From assembly GCA_025927795.1 (NCBI GenBank), contig JAICKT010000020.1, positions 1 to 23,043 of the forward strand: 23,043 nt of DNA, in the 5' to 3' direction. How positions within the stretch are numbered: position 1 is the stretch's first letter; each line of letters starts with the position of its first letter. Positions 1-8,443 of this stretch are shown here, one piece after another. Under the pieces are notes generated by a model, which was given only the letters and a program-made list of their open reading frames with translations, searched no databases and was not told the origin of the DNA. This DNA is from Parafilimonas sp. (lineage in GTDB: Bacteria > Bacteroidota > Bacteroidia > Chitinophagales > Chitinophagaceae). The position numbers and the translations under genes were made by a program.

Positions 1-39
1 ATTTAGCGGGGAAAATATTTCAATAAATAAGAGAACAAA

Positions 40-1569
40 TTATTTTACCAGTTCTTTTACTTCAATATTTTCAAGACCCATACTTGCAGGACCTGTAACA
101 ACAAAACCATTTGTGTTATATCGGGCACCGTGACAAGGGCAATCCCATGTTTGCTCTGCCACATTAAAAGCAACAGAGCACTTTAAGTGCGTGCACACAG
201 GATTAAGCGCATGCAAGCCGCCATTTTCATCTTTATATAATGCAATTGTTTCTCCTTCATACTTAACAACTTTTCCTTCGCCTGCAGCGAGGTCTGCAAG
301 TTCTTTTAATTTTTCATGCTCAAACCATTTACCTATAAATTGCTTAACAACGTCTGCATTGTGTGAGATAAATGAAACAAATCCAGCAACTGGTTTTATG
401 CGGTTTGGATCAAATAATTTTATGAGCGGGTTATCTTTATTCGATACTATATCTCTTAATGTAACTGCAGCTACATGGCTGTATGTTATTCCATTGCCAC
501 CGTAACCAGAAGCCACCAATATATTTCCATCATGCCCGGGTAAGTGACCAATGTAAGGCAAAGTATCCGCGGGCTCAAAATATTGCGATGACCATTTGTT
601 TACCACTTCATCTACATCAAAATATTTTCTTAGGTATGCTTCCAATTTTAAAAAACATTCATTGGTATTTTCAACATGCCCTGTTTTATGATCTTCGGCA
701 CCAACAATTAAATATGTTTTATTATTTATTTTTTGTGAGCGGATGTAATGATATGGGTCATACATATCATAAATCAAATCAGCGGGATAATTTTTATTTT
801 TTAAAGTAACCGCCATTGCATAACTGCGATAAGGAGCGCAACGCAAATGCAAAAGATTTACGCCTGGTGGAATGTGTGTTGCATAGATTAAAACGTTTGC
901 CTGGAAATTTCCTTTTGTGGTTGCAATTTGTACTGAATTATTTTCTTCAACATCTTCCACACGGCATTCTTGTAAAATAACGCCGCCCGCATCTTCAAAT
1001 GCTTTTGCAAGTGCATGTACATATTTTACAGGATGAAATTTTGCCTGCCCGTCAACAACCATCACTTTTTTATATTCAATATCAACCGGCAGTTTATTTG
1101 TATACAATGCTTTTACATTCACTTCACGACACGCATCATGAATATCTTTTAATTCTTTTACCTGTTTATCTGTTTGCGCAAACAGGTAAGCAGATGCATT
1201 TTCAAAACCGCAATCAATATTATATTCGTCAATATTCGATTTAACTAATTCAATGGCATTCTTACATGCCTGTGCAACAAGTTGCGCATTTTCTTTCCCG
1301 AAATTTTTTATAATAGTTGAATAAGGATTATCGAGCAATGTATTTAAATGTGCAGTGGTGCCACCCGTGGTTCCAAAACATAAATTGTATGCCTCGAAAA
1401 CTATACATTTTTTACCTGCTTTTTGAAGTAACAAAGCCGTGGTTATTCCTGTAATTCCGCCACCGGCAATGGCAACATCAAAATTTGTTTCAGCAGAATT
1501 ATTTTGCGGTTCAAATGCTGTAACGCTATCCTGCCACAAACTAACACAGGCACCGTCTCTTGCTATCAT
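40..1569 (-). CDS. FAD-dependent oxidoreductase with C-terminal Rieske [2Fe-2S] domain
   Basis: A 509-residue protein with two parts. The N-terminal part is a DAO-type FAD oxidoreductase: the dinucleotide-binding GxGxxG is at G36-G38-G41 in AGGGITG, followed by a GTTGGTTAHLN segment typical of this subfamily. The C-terminal ~100 residues form a Rieske domain. Its cluster ligands are visible as C459-x-H461 (CTH) and C477-x-x-H480 (CPCH), 15 residues apart. This fusion is common in Bacteroidota and Firmicutes and is usually annotated only as an FAD-dependent oxidoreductase; the substrate is unknown. No signal peptide is visible, so I expect a cytoplasmic redox enzyme. It is transcribed alone, downstream of the hsp20 terminator. 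The start fits the family's usual N-terminus, which has a short RDG...SLWQD stretch before the FAD fold. Confidence 0.9.
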   Translation of the reverse strand: MIARDGACVSLWQDSVTAFEPQNNSAETNFDVAIAGGGITGITTALLLQKAGKKCIVFEAYNLCFGTTGGTTAHLNTLLDNPYSTIIKNFGKENAQLVAQACKNAIELVKSNIDEYNIDCGFENASAYLFAQTDKQVKELKDIHDACREVNVKALYTNKLPVDIEYKKVMVVDGQAKFHPVKYVHALAKAFEDAGGVILQECRVEDVEENNSVQIATTKGNFQANVLIYATHIPPGVNLLHLRCAPYRSYAMAVTLKNKNYPADLIYDMYDPYHYIRSQKINNKTYLIVGAEDHKTGHVENTNECFLKLEAYLRKYFDVDEVVNKWSSQYFEPADTLPYIGHLPGHDGNILVASGYGGNGITYSHVAAVTLRDIVSNKDNPLIKLFDPNRIKPVAGFVSFISHNADVVKQFIGKWFEHEKLKELADLAAGEGKVVKYEGETIALYKDENGGLHALNPVCTHLKCSVAFNVAEQTWDCPCHGARYNTNGFVVTGPASMGLENIEVKELVK

Positions 1570-1671
1570 AAAAAGATTTTTTATAATAGAATTGAAAGAA
1601 AAATCATGCCATCAGCATTGAAAATTGAAATAACAGTAATCACACAAAAAATAAACAAGTTGTACTGCATT

Positions 1672-1727
1672 TATTCTAATAAAAAAGGCTCTCTTTCGAA
1701 AGCCTTAAAAAAATAAAAATTAGAATA
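1672..1727 (-). terminator. Two-tier hairpin terminator after hsp20
   Basis: Directly after the hsp20 stop lies an inner stem AAGGCT (1685-1690) / AGCCTT (1701-1706), with flanking A-runs on one strand and T-runs on the other. An outer 9-bp perfect inverted repeat, TATTCTAAT (1672-1680) / ATTAGAATA (1719-1727), encloses it. Read on the minus strand, the inner hairpin is followed by TTTTT. This fits an intrinsic terminator for the hsp20 transcript. The rest of 1570-1671 up to the oxidoreductase start shows nothing else recognisable. Confidence 0.7.
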
Positions 1728-2120
1728 TTAACTCACCGGTATATTTTGTTGTGGTGTTTCTTTACCGGGAATAATTGGTAAGCTTAACTGAAGAACACCA
1801 TCTGCATAATTTGCTTTAATGTTTGCAGCATCAATGCTTTCATCAATTGTAAATGTTCTTTCAAAACCACCGCGGCTGTATTCTCTTTTAAACCAGTCGG
1901 GGCGTGGTAAACCTTCCGGCGGTATGTAGGAAACCGTAAGCTGATTTCCTTGTGCATTAACGCTAAAGTTTTCTTTTATGCGTCCCGGCGCGAACACTAA
2001 CAACTCGTAACTGTTTTCTGTTTTATATACATTAACCGGTGCACGAAAATGCGATTGCATAAATGCGTAAGCATGTTTGCCACGTTCAAAATGCGGCGCC
2101 CATGATTGTTTGTGATACAT
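1728..2120 (-). CDS. Hsp20/alpha-crystallin family small heat shock protein
   Basis: A 130-residue protein of the usual size for a bacterial small heat shock protein, an ATP-independent holdase that binds unfolding proteins in the cytoplasm. The alpha-crystallin domain covers roughly residues 28-120. It includes the family's late signature A-x-x-x-x-G-V-L-x-L-x-L-P, seen here as ANYADGVLQLSLPI. The C-terminal tail ends with an I-x-V anchor (I127-P-V129), used in the family for oligomer assembly. The start ATG is preceded by an AGGAG-like sequence about 7 nt upstream, one of the few Shine-Dalgarno-like signals in the window. It is the last gene of a minus-strand cluster with two small membrane proteins and is followed by a hairpin terminator. 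Confidence 0.92.
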   Translation of the reverse strand: MYHKQSWAPHFERGKHAYAFMQSHFRAPVNVYKTENSYELLVFAPGRIKENFSVNAQGNQLTVSYIPPEGLPRPDWFKREYSRGGFERTFTIDESIDAANIKANYADGVLQLSLPIIPGKETPQQNIPVS

Positions 2121-2142
2121 AAATTTCTCCTGTTTAAAATGA

Positions 2143-2343
2143 TTAATAATTATTGTGTATTGAATCGCTTCTTAAATTTTGTTGTTCGTTATGCCTGCGT
2201 TCATATCTCTCGTTGTAACAATGATGGCGGTCGAAATATGGATATCGGTTATAATGCCATGAACTGCCCAACGCAAAATTCAAACTAATGATAGTGACGA
2301 TGGCTGATACAAATGCGATAAAAAATAAACTACCTCTTTTCAT
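2143..2343 (-). CDS. Small secreted or membrane-anchored hypothetical protein
   Basis: A 66-residue open frame. It starts with a basic residue pair and one hydrophobic segment (about residues 4-27, SLFFIAFVSAIVTIISL...), followed by a short polar tail rich in His, Tyr, Arg and Asn. That pattern fits a signal peptide or single membrane anchor with a small periplasmic tail. I recognise no family. It lies 22 bp upstream of hsp20 and about 20 bp downstream of another small membrane protein on the same strand, so the three are probably co-transcribed. The coding status is plausible but not certain for so short a frame. Confidence 0.55.
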   Translation of the reverse strand: MKRGSLFFIAFVSAIVTIISLNFALGSSWHYNRYPYFDRHHCYNERYERRHNEQQNLRSDSIHNNY

Positions 2344-2362
2344 ACATGAAATTTTTTAATGA

Positions 2363-2659
2363 TTATTCGGTTGCAGGCTTATTGGCAAATAGTTCGTCTT
2401 CCATTTTTTTAATAAAATTCCTGCGTTCTTCTTCGCTCATATTTTGCCAGCGTTGTGTGTATGATGGATTCCAGAAATAACTGCCATTAAAATTGTTATA
2501 CCTGTAACTTCTCCTCCATCTGCCCCAGGCAAAAAATCGGAAAGCAAAAAATATAAGCAGAAATCCAAAAAAGAATCTGAATGGAAATGGCACAAAAAAT
2601 ATAGCTGCGCCTGCAAGTACACCTATGAGTATGGCTTTTAAAATTTGTGTCGTCTTCAT
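2363..2659 (-). CDS. Small membrane protein of unknown function
   Basis: The frame is open from 2710, but I choose the internal ATG at 2659 (MKTTQILKAIL...), giving 98 residues, because the extra 17 residues before it look unlike a natural N-terminus. Residues ~1-45 form a hydrophobic block, probably two closely spaced membrane segments with FFVPFPFRFFFGFLLIFFAFRFFAW. A cytoplasmic or periplasmic tail follows, rich in aromatic, Asn and Arg residues, and the C-terminus contains an amphipathic, charged MSEEERRNFIKKMEDELF helix. No family is recognised. It is the first gene of the cluster that leads to hsp20, so a stress-envelope role is possible but only by association. Confidence 0.65.
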   Translation of the reverse strand: MKTTQILKAILIGVLAGAAIFFVPFPFRFFFGFLLIFFAFRFFAWGRWRRSYRYNNFNGSYFWNPSYTQRWQNMSEEERRNFIKKMEDELFANKPATE

Positions 2660-2755
2660 AATTGCTGTTTTATTAAGAAGACGTGCATAAAAAGAGATTA
2701 CTTTAAACATAAGAAAAATTTAAGAGACTTTTTACAGCTAAGTGCTATGAATTTA

Positions 2756-2763
2756 TAGCTTTG
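2756..2763 (+). promoter_or_regulatory. Putative -7 element (TAGCTTTG) for the 2792 gene
   Basis: TAGCTTTG matches the Bacteroidota -7 consensus TAnnTTTG exactly and sits 28 nt before the ATG at 2792. No good TTTG -33 box is seen at the expected distance, so the call is tentative. Confidence 0.4.
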
Positions 2764-2791
2764 TTAGAATTATTTATCAATATCAAGTAGG

Positions 2792-3049
2792 ATGGAAATG
2801 TATTCTGCCTTAATTTATGTTACTACTGCTGTTTTAATACTAATTATAATTTTAAAAACATACCTGTTTATAAAAAAAACTTCTTCGCACAAATACACAA
2901 ATTGGTTTTTGTTTGATAAATATCATATCTATAGTTCCAGCAGTAAAAAAACTGCTAAAGCAAAAAAAACACAAAACGTTTTAAGCATTATTATTTTAAT
3001 TTTTGTAATTATTGATTTTGCATTTTTGTTCCTTGAACATACAGCATAA
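2792..3049 (+). CDS. Small two-helix membrane protein, unknown function
   Basis: An 85-residue frame with two clear hydrophobic segments: about residues 4-27 (SALIYVTTAVLILIIILKTYLFI) and 61-82 (NVLSIIILIFVIIDFAFLFL). They are separated by a Lys/Ser-rich, strongly basic linker. ATG 2792 or ATG 2798 could be the start; the upstream taggatgg is compatible with either. No family is recognised. The next gene, a DUF2007-like protein, starts only 9 bp after the stop, so the two are probably co-transcribed. Confidence 0.6.
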   Translation: MEMYSALIYVTTAVLILIIILKTYLFIKKTSSHKYTNWFLFDKYHIYSSSSKKTAKAKKTQNVLSIIILIFVIIDFAFLFLEHTA

Positions 3050-3058
3050 TTTTATTTA

Positions 3059-3262
3059 ATGAAGAGCTGGTATAAAATATATACAACGGAAAACTATGCA
3101 GAAGCCAATATAATTAAAGGAATGCTTGAAGAAAACAGCATTAAAGCAATTATGCTTAATAAACAAGACAGCAATTATTTATTTGGAGAAATTGAAGTGT
3201 ATGTATCTGTTCATTTTAAAGATGTGGCAATACATCTTGTGAATAATGTTTTGTTTAACTGA
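3059..3262 (+). CDS. DUF2007-like putative signal-transducing protein
   Basis: A 67-residue protein with the hallmarks of the DUF2007 family: an N-terminal strand (WYKIYTTENYAEANIIKGMLEENSIKAIMLN) that resembles a small ferredoxin-like fold, in which a short beta strand leads into an amphipathic helix, then a second strand (IEVYVSV) and a final helix. The phrase EANIIKGMLEENSI is the most characteristic part. The family is annotated as putative signal transducing, possibly PII-like, but its biochemical role is not established. The start ATG is right after the preceding small membrane gene. Confidence 0.75.
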   Translation: MKSWYKIYTTENYAEANIIKGMLEENSIKAIMLNKQDSNYLFGEIEVYVSVHFKDVAIHLVNNVLFN

Positions 3263-3324
3263 TTATATTTTCTACTTATAAATTATTTCTTTCTTTTAAC
3301 TTCATACGATTTAAGAATATAGTT

Positions 3325-5541
3325 ATGAAGTTATTTTTCTTTTCTCTTTTTCTTTTTATTTTTACAACTACCTCTGCACAAACAATTACAGGGTTCACTC
3401 AAAACGATGCTGCCATTCAATTTCAAACAGAACGTGCGTTTGATTCAGCACTCAATGCTGCACATATTGGCGCAACAATAAAACTACTTTCTGCAAAGCC
3501 ACATAATTTAGGTTCAGCAGGCAGTAAAGAAGTTGCAGATACAATTTTAAGCCGTTATAAAAGCTATGGCTTTGATGCGCACATTGAAACCTTCACTGTT
3601 TTATTTCCCACACCAAAAACAAGATTGCTCGAAATGATTGCACCTGAAAAATATAAGGCGTTACTTAGAGAACCGGCTTTAAAAGAAGATGCAACATCAG
3701 GTCAGGAGAATCAATTGCCAACTTATAATGCTTTTAGTGCAGATGGTGATGTTACGGCCCCCTTAGTATTTGTAAATTATGGATTGCCGCAAGACTATGA
3801 TAAGCTTGCAGAAATGGGTATTGATGTAAAAGGGAAAATTGTAATTGCAAAATATGGCAATAGCTGGCGTGGCATTAAGCCAAAAGTTGCGCAGGAACAT
3901 GGCGCTGTTGGTTGCATTATTTATAGTGATCCAATGGGTGATGGTTATTACCAGGGAGATGTTTATCCGAAAGGTGCTTTTAAAAATGAATTTGGTGTGC
4001 AACGTGGCAGTGTAATGGATATGCCTATTTATCCTGGCGATCCTTTAACACCGGGCGTTGGTGCAGATAGCAATGCTACTCGCATTGCTTCACATAATGA
4101 AGCACCTAATCTTTTAAAAATACCTGTTTTACCAATTAGTTATCATGATGCAAAACCTTTACTTGAATCTTTGGATGGGCCCGTTGTACCAAATGGTTGG
4201 CAAGGTGCTTTACCGATTACATATCATATTGGTGCAGGCAAAACACAAGTGCATTTAAAACTTGAATTTAACTGGGATATGGTGAAGTGTTACGATGTAA
4301 TTGCGATGATAAGAGGTTCTGAATACCCTGATGAATGGGTGATGCGTGGCAATCATCATGATGCATGGGTAAATGGTGCAAGCGATCCTATAAGCGGCCA
4401 ATCTGCTTTGCTCGAAGAAGCAAAGGCATTAGGTGAATTATTAAAAACAGGATGGAAACCAAAACGTACAATTGTTTATTGTTCATGGGATGGGGAAGAA
4501 CCTGCATTGCTTGGTTCTACAGAATTTGCAGAAGAACATGCTGCAGAGTTACAGGAAAAAGCTGTTGTATATATAAATAGCGATGATAATGGCAGAGGAT
4601 TTTTATCTGCAGGTGGTTCACATGCTTTACAGCCGTTAATGAATGAAATTTCAAAAAAAGTTATCGACCCGCAAACACACATTTCCATTTTTGAAAGATG
4701 GAAAGCAAATAAAATTGTAAAAGCCTCATCAGCAAAAGAAAAAAAAGAAGCATTAGATAAAAATGATTTAGAGTTAGAAGCTTTAGGCAGTGGCTCTGAT
4801 TATTCACCTTTTTTGCAACATTTAGGAGTGCCATCTTTAGATCTCAGTTTTGGTGGTGAAGATGGTGGAGGCGATTACCATTCCATCTATGATTCTTATG
4901 ATGACTACAAGCGTTTTAAAGATCCAACATTTGAATACGGTGTGGCATTGGCTGAAACCGCAGGTCATGCTGTATTGCGTATGGCAAACGCCGATGTATT
5001 ACCTTTTAATTATTCTCACTTATACACAACAGCAAATAATTATACAACTGATTTGATGAATACTGTAAATGATATGCGAGAATCAACAGCAATAGAAAAC
5101 CAATTGCTCAAACAAAAAGAATATCAGGTCGCTGCCGATCCTACTAAAACATATATTGCACCACAACCAAAAGCGGAAGTACCGTATCTTGATTTCAGCA
5201 GTTTACAAAATGCATTGGCTAATTTAAAAAACAGTACAGATAGCCTGAATATAGTTTTAAAAAAATCGAATGCAAAAGTTCCTGAGAAGTTAAATGTAGA
5301 ATTATATAAAGCGGAACAACAATTATTATTGCCTAATGGTTTGCCACGAAGAAGTTGGTATAAACACAGCTTATATGCACCAGGTTTTTATACAGGTTAT
5401 GGTGTAAAAACGCTGCCTGGTATTCGTGAGGCTTCAGAACAACGCAATTGGAAAGAGGCACAGGATGAAATTATTTTAACTGCTGGTGCAATTAAAAAGC
5501 TTGCTGATTATTTAAACACTATACATTTAGGCGCTGATTGA
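3325..5541 (+). CDS. Secreted M28 family zinc carboxypeptidase, glutamate carboxypeptidase II (PSMA)-like
   Basis: A 738-residue protein with a cleavable signal peptide (MKLFFFSLFLFIFTTTSAQ). The order is a short N-terminal region, a protease-associated (PA) domain around residues 120-310, an M28 catalytic domain around 320-550, and a C-terminal transferrin-receptor-like dimerisation domain. The two-zinc site is complete by comparison with human GCPII: H344, D354 (GNHHDAW...SDP), catalytic base E391 with zinc ligand E392 (WDGEEPALLGSTE), D420 (YINSDDNG) and H519 (DYHSIYDSY). It is predicted to release C-terminal acidic or other residues from peptides in the periplasm or outside the cell; the exact specificity cannot be read from the sequence. 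It has its own upstream gap of 62 bp. Confidence 0.93.
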   Translation: MKLFFFSLFLFIFTTTSAQTITGFTQNDAAIQFQTERAFDSALNAAHIGATIKLLSAKPHNLGSAGSKEVADTILSRYKSYGFDAHIETFTVLFPTPKTRLLEMIAPEKYKALLREPALKEDATSGQENQLPTYNAFSADGDVTAPLVFVNYGLPQDYDKLAEMGIDVKGKIVIAKYGNSWRGIKPKVAQEHGAVGCIIYSDPMGDGYYQGDVYPKGAFKNEFGVQRGSVMDMPIYPGDPLTPGVGADSNATRIASHNEAPNLLKIPVLPISYHDAKPLLESLDGPVVPNGWQGALPITYHIGAGKTQVHLKLEFNWDMVKCYDVIAMIRGSEYPDEWVMRGNHHDAWVNGASDPISGQSALLEEAKALGELLKTGWKPKRTIVYCSWDGEEPALLGSTEFAEEHAAELQEKAVVYINSDDNGRGFLSAGGSHALQPLMNEISKKVIDPQTHISIFERWKANKIVKASSAKEKKEALDKNDLELEALGSGSDYSPFLQHLGVPSLDLSFGGEDGGGDYHSIYDSYDDYKRFKDPTFEYGVALAETAGHAVLRMANADVLPFNYSHLYTTANNYTTDLMNTVNDMRESTAIENQLLKQKEYQVAADPTKTYIAPQPKAEVPYLDFSSLQNALANLKNSTDSLNIVLKKSNAKVPEKLNVELYKAEQQLLLPNGLPRRSWYKHSLYAPGFYTGYGVKTLPGIREASEQRNWKEAQDEIILTAGAIKKLADYLNTIHLGAD

Positions 5542-5609
5542 TTTAACGATTGCTAATATTACTTTGCCTTTTTAAAATTGTAAACATTTTTGCAGTTAAA
5601 CTTTTTTGA

Positions 5610-6569
5610 ATGAGTGATATTATTCCTGTTGTTGATTTGAATAAGTTTTTAAGTAATGATGAAAGAAACATGAATGATTTTGTGCAGCAATTAGGCATTG
5701 CTTATGAAGCGGTTGGTTTTGTTGCAGTAAAAAATCATGGCATTCCAAGTGAACTTATTACAAGGTTATATGATAATGTTCAACGATTTTTTGCTTTACC
5801 ATTGGAGAAGAAAATAAAATATCAAAGACCTGAATTAGCAGGTCAGAGGGGATATACAAGTTTCGGCCGTGAACATGCCAAAGGGAGTGAAACGCCGGAC
5901 CTAAAAGAGTTTTTTCAATATGGGCAAATTATAGAAGATGAAAAAACAATACAATGTTTAGAAAATGAATATCCGGATAATGTTTATGTTGAAGAGTTGC
6001 CTGAATTAAATACTACCTTATTCGAAACATATAGGTCTTTTGAAAAAACCGGTTTCACCTTATTAAAAGCCATCGCCATTTATTTAAATTTATCAGAAAA
6101 CTTTTTTGAGCCCTTTCTAAATAATGGCAATTCTATTTTACGTTGCATACATTATCCTCCAATTACACAAGAGCCTAAATCTGCAATTCGTGCCGAACAA
6201 CATGAAGACATAAACTTAATTACATTATTAGTTGGCGCATCAGCCGATGGCCTACAAATCTTAACACGAAAAAACGAATGGGTTAATGTAACATCTTTAC
6301 CAGAACAAATTATTGTGAACGTAGGAGATATGCTGCAAAGACTTACTAACAATAAACTAAAAAGTACAACACACAGAGTAGTAAATCCGCCAAAAGGATT
6401 ATGGCATACAAGCAGATTTTCAATGCCATTTTTTTTGCATCCGAGAAGTGAAATGAGCCTTGCCTGTCTTAAAGAATGTGTTGATGCTCGTCATCCAAAA
6501 AATTATCCTGATATTACAGCAGGTGAATATCTTAATGAAAGACTAAAAGAGATAGGTTTGAAAAAATAA
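5610..6569 (+). CDS. Isopenicillin N synthase-like 2-oxoglutarate/Fe(II)-type dioxygenase
   Basis: A 319-residue protein of the non-haem iron oxygenase superfamily that includes isopenicillin N synthase and plant ACC oxidase. The N-terminal DIOX_N part (IPVVDLNKFL..., GFVAVKNHGIP) is followed by the jelly-roll core. The iron facial triad is H198-x-D200 (EQHEDINLITLL) and H255 (THRVVNPP). The R269-x-S271 pair (RFSMPFF) would bind the 2-oxoglutarate carboxylate, which favours a 2-oxoglutarate-dependent oxygenase over a true isopenicillin N synthase. The substrate is unknown, and no beta-lactam or ethylene pathway genes are nearby. The chromate transporter starts 23 bp downstream on the same strand. 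Confidence 0.88.
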   Translation: MSDIIPVVDLNKFLSNDERNMNDFVQQLGIAYEAVGFVAVKNHGIPSELITRLYDNVQRFFALPLEKKIKYQRPELAGQRGYTSFGREHAKGSETPDLKEFFQYGQIIEDEKTIQCLENEYPDNVYVEELPELNTTLFETYRSFEKTGFTLLKAIAIYLNLSENFFEPFLNNGNSILRCIHYPPITQEPKSAIRAEQHEDINLITLLVGASADGLQILTRKNEWVNVTSLPEQIIVNVGDMLQRLTNNKLKSTTHRVVNPPKGLWHTSRFSMPFFLHPRSEMSLACLKECVDARHPKNYPDITAGEYLNERLKEIGLKK

Positions 6570-6592
6570 TCAAATAATATAATTGTACCCCA

Positions 6593-7855
6593 TTGATTTT
6601 ACAAAGGCATATTCCATTTTTAAAAGCAGTGCTAATACATAGTTTAACTGCATTTGGCGGCCCGCAAGGTCATATGGGTATGATGATAAAAAATTTTGTA
6701 CAGAGAAGACATGATGTAACAGAAAAAGAATTATTGGAGTACAATGCTTTTTGTCAAATGTTGCCTGGTGCTTCATCTACGCAAACCTTAACATTAATTG
6801 GATATAAGCGAGGAGGTATTCCATTAGCAATAATTACGTTACTGATATGGATTACGCCAGCCTGTATAATAATGGGTACACTTTCTTTTTTGCTGAGTTA
6901 TATAAACGACAGGCAGGCTGTTGCAAACACTTTTAGCTTTATTCAACCAATGTCTGTCGGATTTATTGCCTTTTCTGCCTATAGAATGGCCAAACATGCT
7001 ATTAGTAACACCATAACTGTTGTAATAATGCTTGTGGCTGCGGTGATAACGTTTTCTTTGTTTAAGACACCATGGGTCTTTCCAAGTATTATTGTCGCGG
7101 CAGGTATATCAACTAACTTTAGTAAAAAAAGAATTCCACAGCAGGAAATTCCAACAAAAAAAATTAAATGGGCTAACATACTTATTTTTTTTGCTGTATT
7201 TATAATTGCGGGATCTGTGAGTGAAACGGCAAGAAAAGAAAATTGGAAAAACAGAGGGCCATATAACATTTTTGAAAACTTTTATAGGTTCGGCAGTCTT
7301 GTTTTTGGCGGCGGTGATGTATTAATTCCTATGATGTACCAACAGTATGTCGTAAGACCTGTAACGGAACGTACGGAAAGAAAGAATCCTGGTGCTCTTA
7401 AAGTGAATAAAGAAGACTTTTTAACAGGTTCCGGAATGGTCAGGGCTATACCGGGTCCTGTCTTTTCAATCAGCGCTTTTACGGGGGGGATTTTGCAAAG
7501 TAAGGAAGGGTTTAATCAACAATTGTTAGGTTGTATTATTGGTGCTGTTGCATTATTTTTACCGAGTTTACTTCTAGTGCTTTTCTTTTTCCCTGTATGG
7601 AATAATCTAAAAAAATACGCAGTAATTTATCGCTCTCTCGAAGGAATAAATGCATCCGTCGTAGGAATTATGCTTGGTTCTACTCTATTCTTAATGAAGG
7701 TTGTAACTGTAGATATAACAGCGAGCGCAACGCTCTCACTTCTAAATTTTCTGATAATCGTAGGCACGTTTATTCTATTGTCATTTACGAGAATCTTACC
7801 GCAATTAGTTCCACTTCTTTGCTTAATTGCCGGTTTGATTTTTAATTATCTCTAA
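6593..7855 (+). CDS. chrA: Chromate transporter family (ChrA-like) membrane protein
   Basis: A 420-residue, very hydrophobic protein built from two CHR domains, as in long-type chromate efflux proteins. The first repeat carries FGGPQGHMGMM near residue 21 and a LPGASSTQ loop; the second carries FGGGDVLIPMM near residue 238 and an AIPGPVFSISAF segment. The family exports chromate from the cytoplasm, although many members have untested substrates. A TTG start at 6593 is required because no in-frame ATG lies between the upstream stop (6575) and the conserved N-terminal domain. It follows the oxygenase by 23 bp, and its last 14 bp overlap the 3' end of nadD on the other strand. Confidence 0.88.
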   Translation: MILQRHIPFLKAVLIHSLTAFGGPQGHMGMMIKNFVQRRHDVTEKELLEYNAFCQMLPGASSTQTLTLIGYKRGGIPLAIITLLIWITPACIIMGTLSFLLSYINDRQAVANTFSFIQPMSVGFIAFSAYRMAKHAISNTITVVIMLVAAVITFSLFKTPWVFPSIIVAAGISTNFSKKRIPQQEIPTKKIKWANILIFFAVFIIAGSVSETARKENWKNRGPYNIFENFYRFGSLVFGGGDVLIPMMYQQYVVRPVTERTERKNPGALKVNKEDFLTGSGMVRAIPGPVFSISAFTGGILQSKEGFNQQLLGCIIGAVALFLPSLLLVLFFFPVWNNLKKYAVIYRSLEGINASVVGIMLGSTLFLMKVVTVDITASATLSLLNFLIIVGTFILLSFTRILPQLVPLLCLIAGLIFNYL

Positions 7856-8420
7856 AATAAAATTTATTCTTTTCAATAAGTTTTATTACTTCATCTGGTA
7901 CGAAATAACGAATACTTTTTTTTGTTTTTATTAATTCGCGGATTTCAGTTGATGAAACGTTTATAAAAGGGGCATTAACTATCCTTATATTATTTGGTAA
8001 ATCATTTTGTTCAATTTTAAATCCAGGCCGTTGATAAATTAAAAACTTATAATTTTTTAATAATGTATCTGAAGATTTCCATCTGGAAATATGTAAGAAA
8101 TTATCAGATCCCATAATCAAAAAATAATCATGTTCAGGATAACTTTTCTCTAAATAAGTAAGCGTATCAATTGTATATGATGGCAAAGGCAGGTTTAGTT
8201 CAATATCCGATATTTCTAATTGTTCATTATTTTTTATTGCAGATTCAACTAAAAGTATCCGCTCATTAATACCTAATAATTTAGAATTAATTTTAAATGG
8301 ATTTTGAGGGGAAATAACGAACCAAACTTTATCCGTAAAAAAATTTATTATGTATGTTGAAATAATTAAATGGCCTGTGTGTATTGGATTAAATGAACCA
8401 AAAAAAAGTCCAATTTTCAT
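7842..8420 (-). CDS. nadD: Nicotinate-nucleotide adenylyltransferase
   Basis: A 192-residue cytoplasmic enzyme that adenylates nicotinate mononucleotide to deamido-NAD in NAD biosynthesis. The nucleotidyltransferase signature GSFNPIHTGH is at residues 9-18, and the late SSTEIR motif (SxTxIR) is at about residues 155-160. The MGSDNF stretch is also typical. The length agrees with the family. It starts 23 bp after the feoA stop on the same strand, so it is probably read from the feoA promoter. It overlaps the chromate transporter gene tail to tail by 14 bp (7842-7855). Confidence 0.95.
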   Translation of the reverse strand: MKIGLFFGSFNPIHTGHLIISTYIINFFTDKVWFVISPQNPFKINSKLLGINERILLVESAIKNNEQLEISDIELNLPLPSYTIDTLTYLEKSYPEHDYFLIMGSDNFLHISRWKSSDTLLKNYKFLIYQRPGFKIEQNDLPNNIRIVNAPFINVSSTEIRELIKTKKSIRYFVPDEVIKLIEKNKFYFRDN

Positions 8421-8443
8421 CTAACTAATTGAAGATAAATAAG

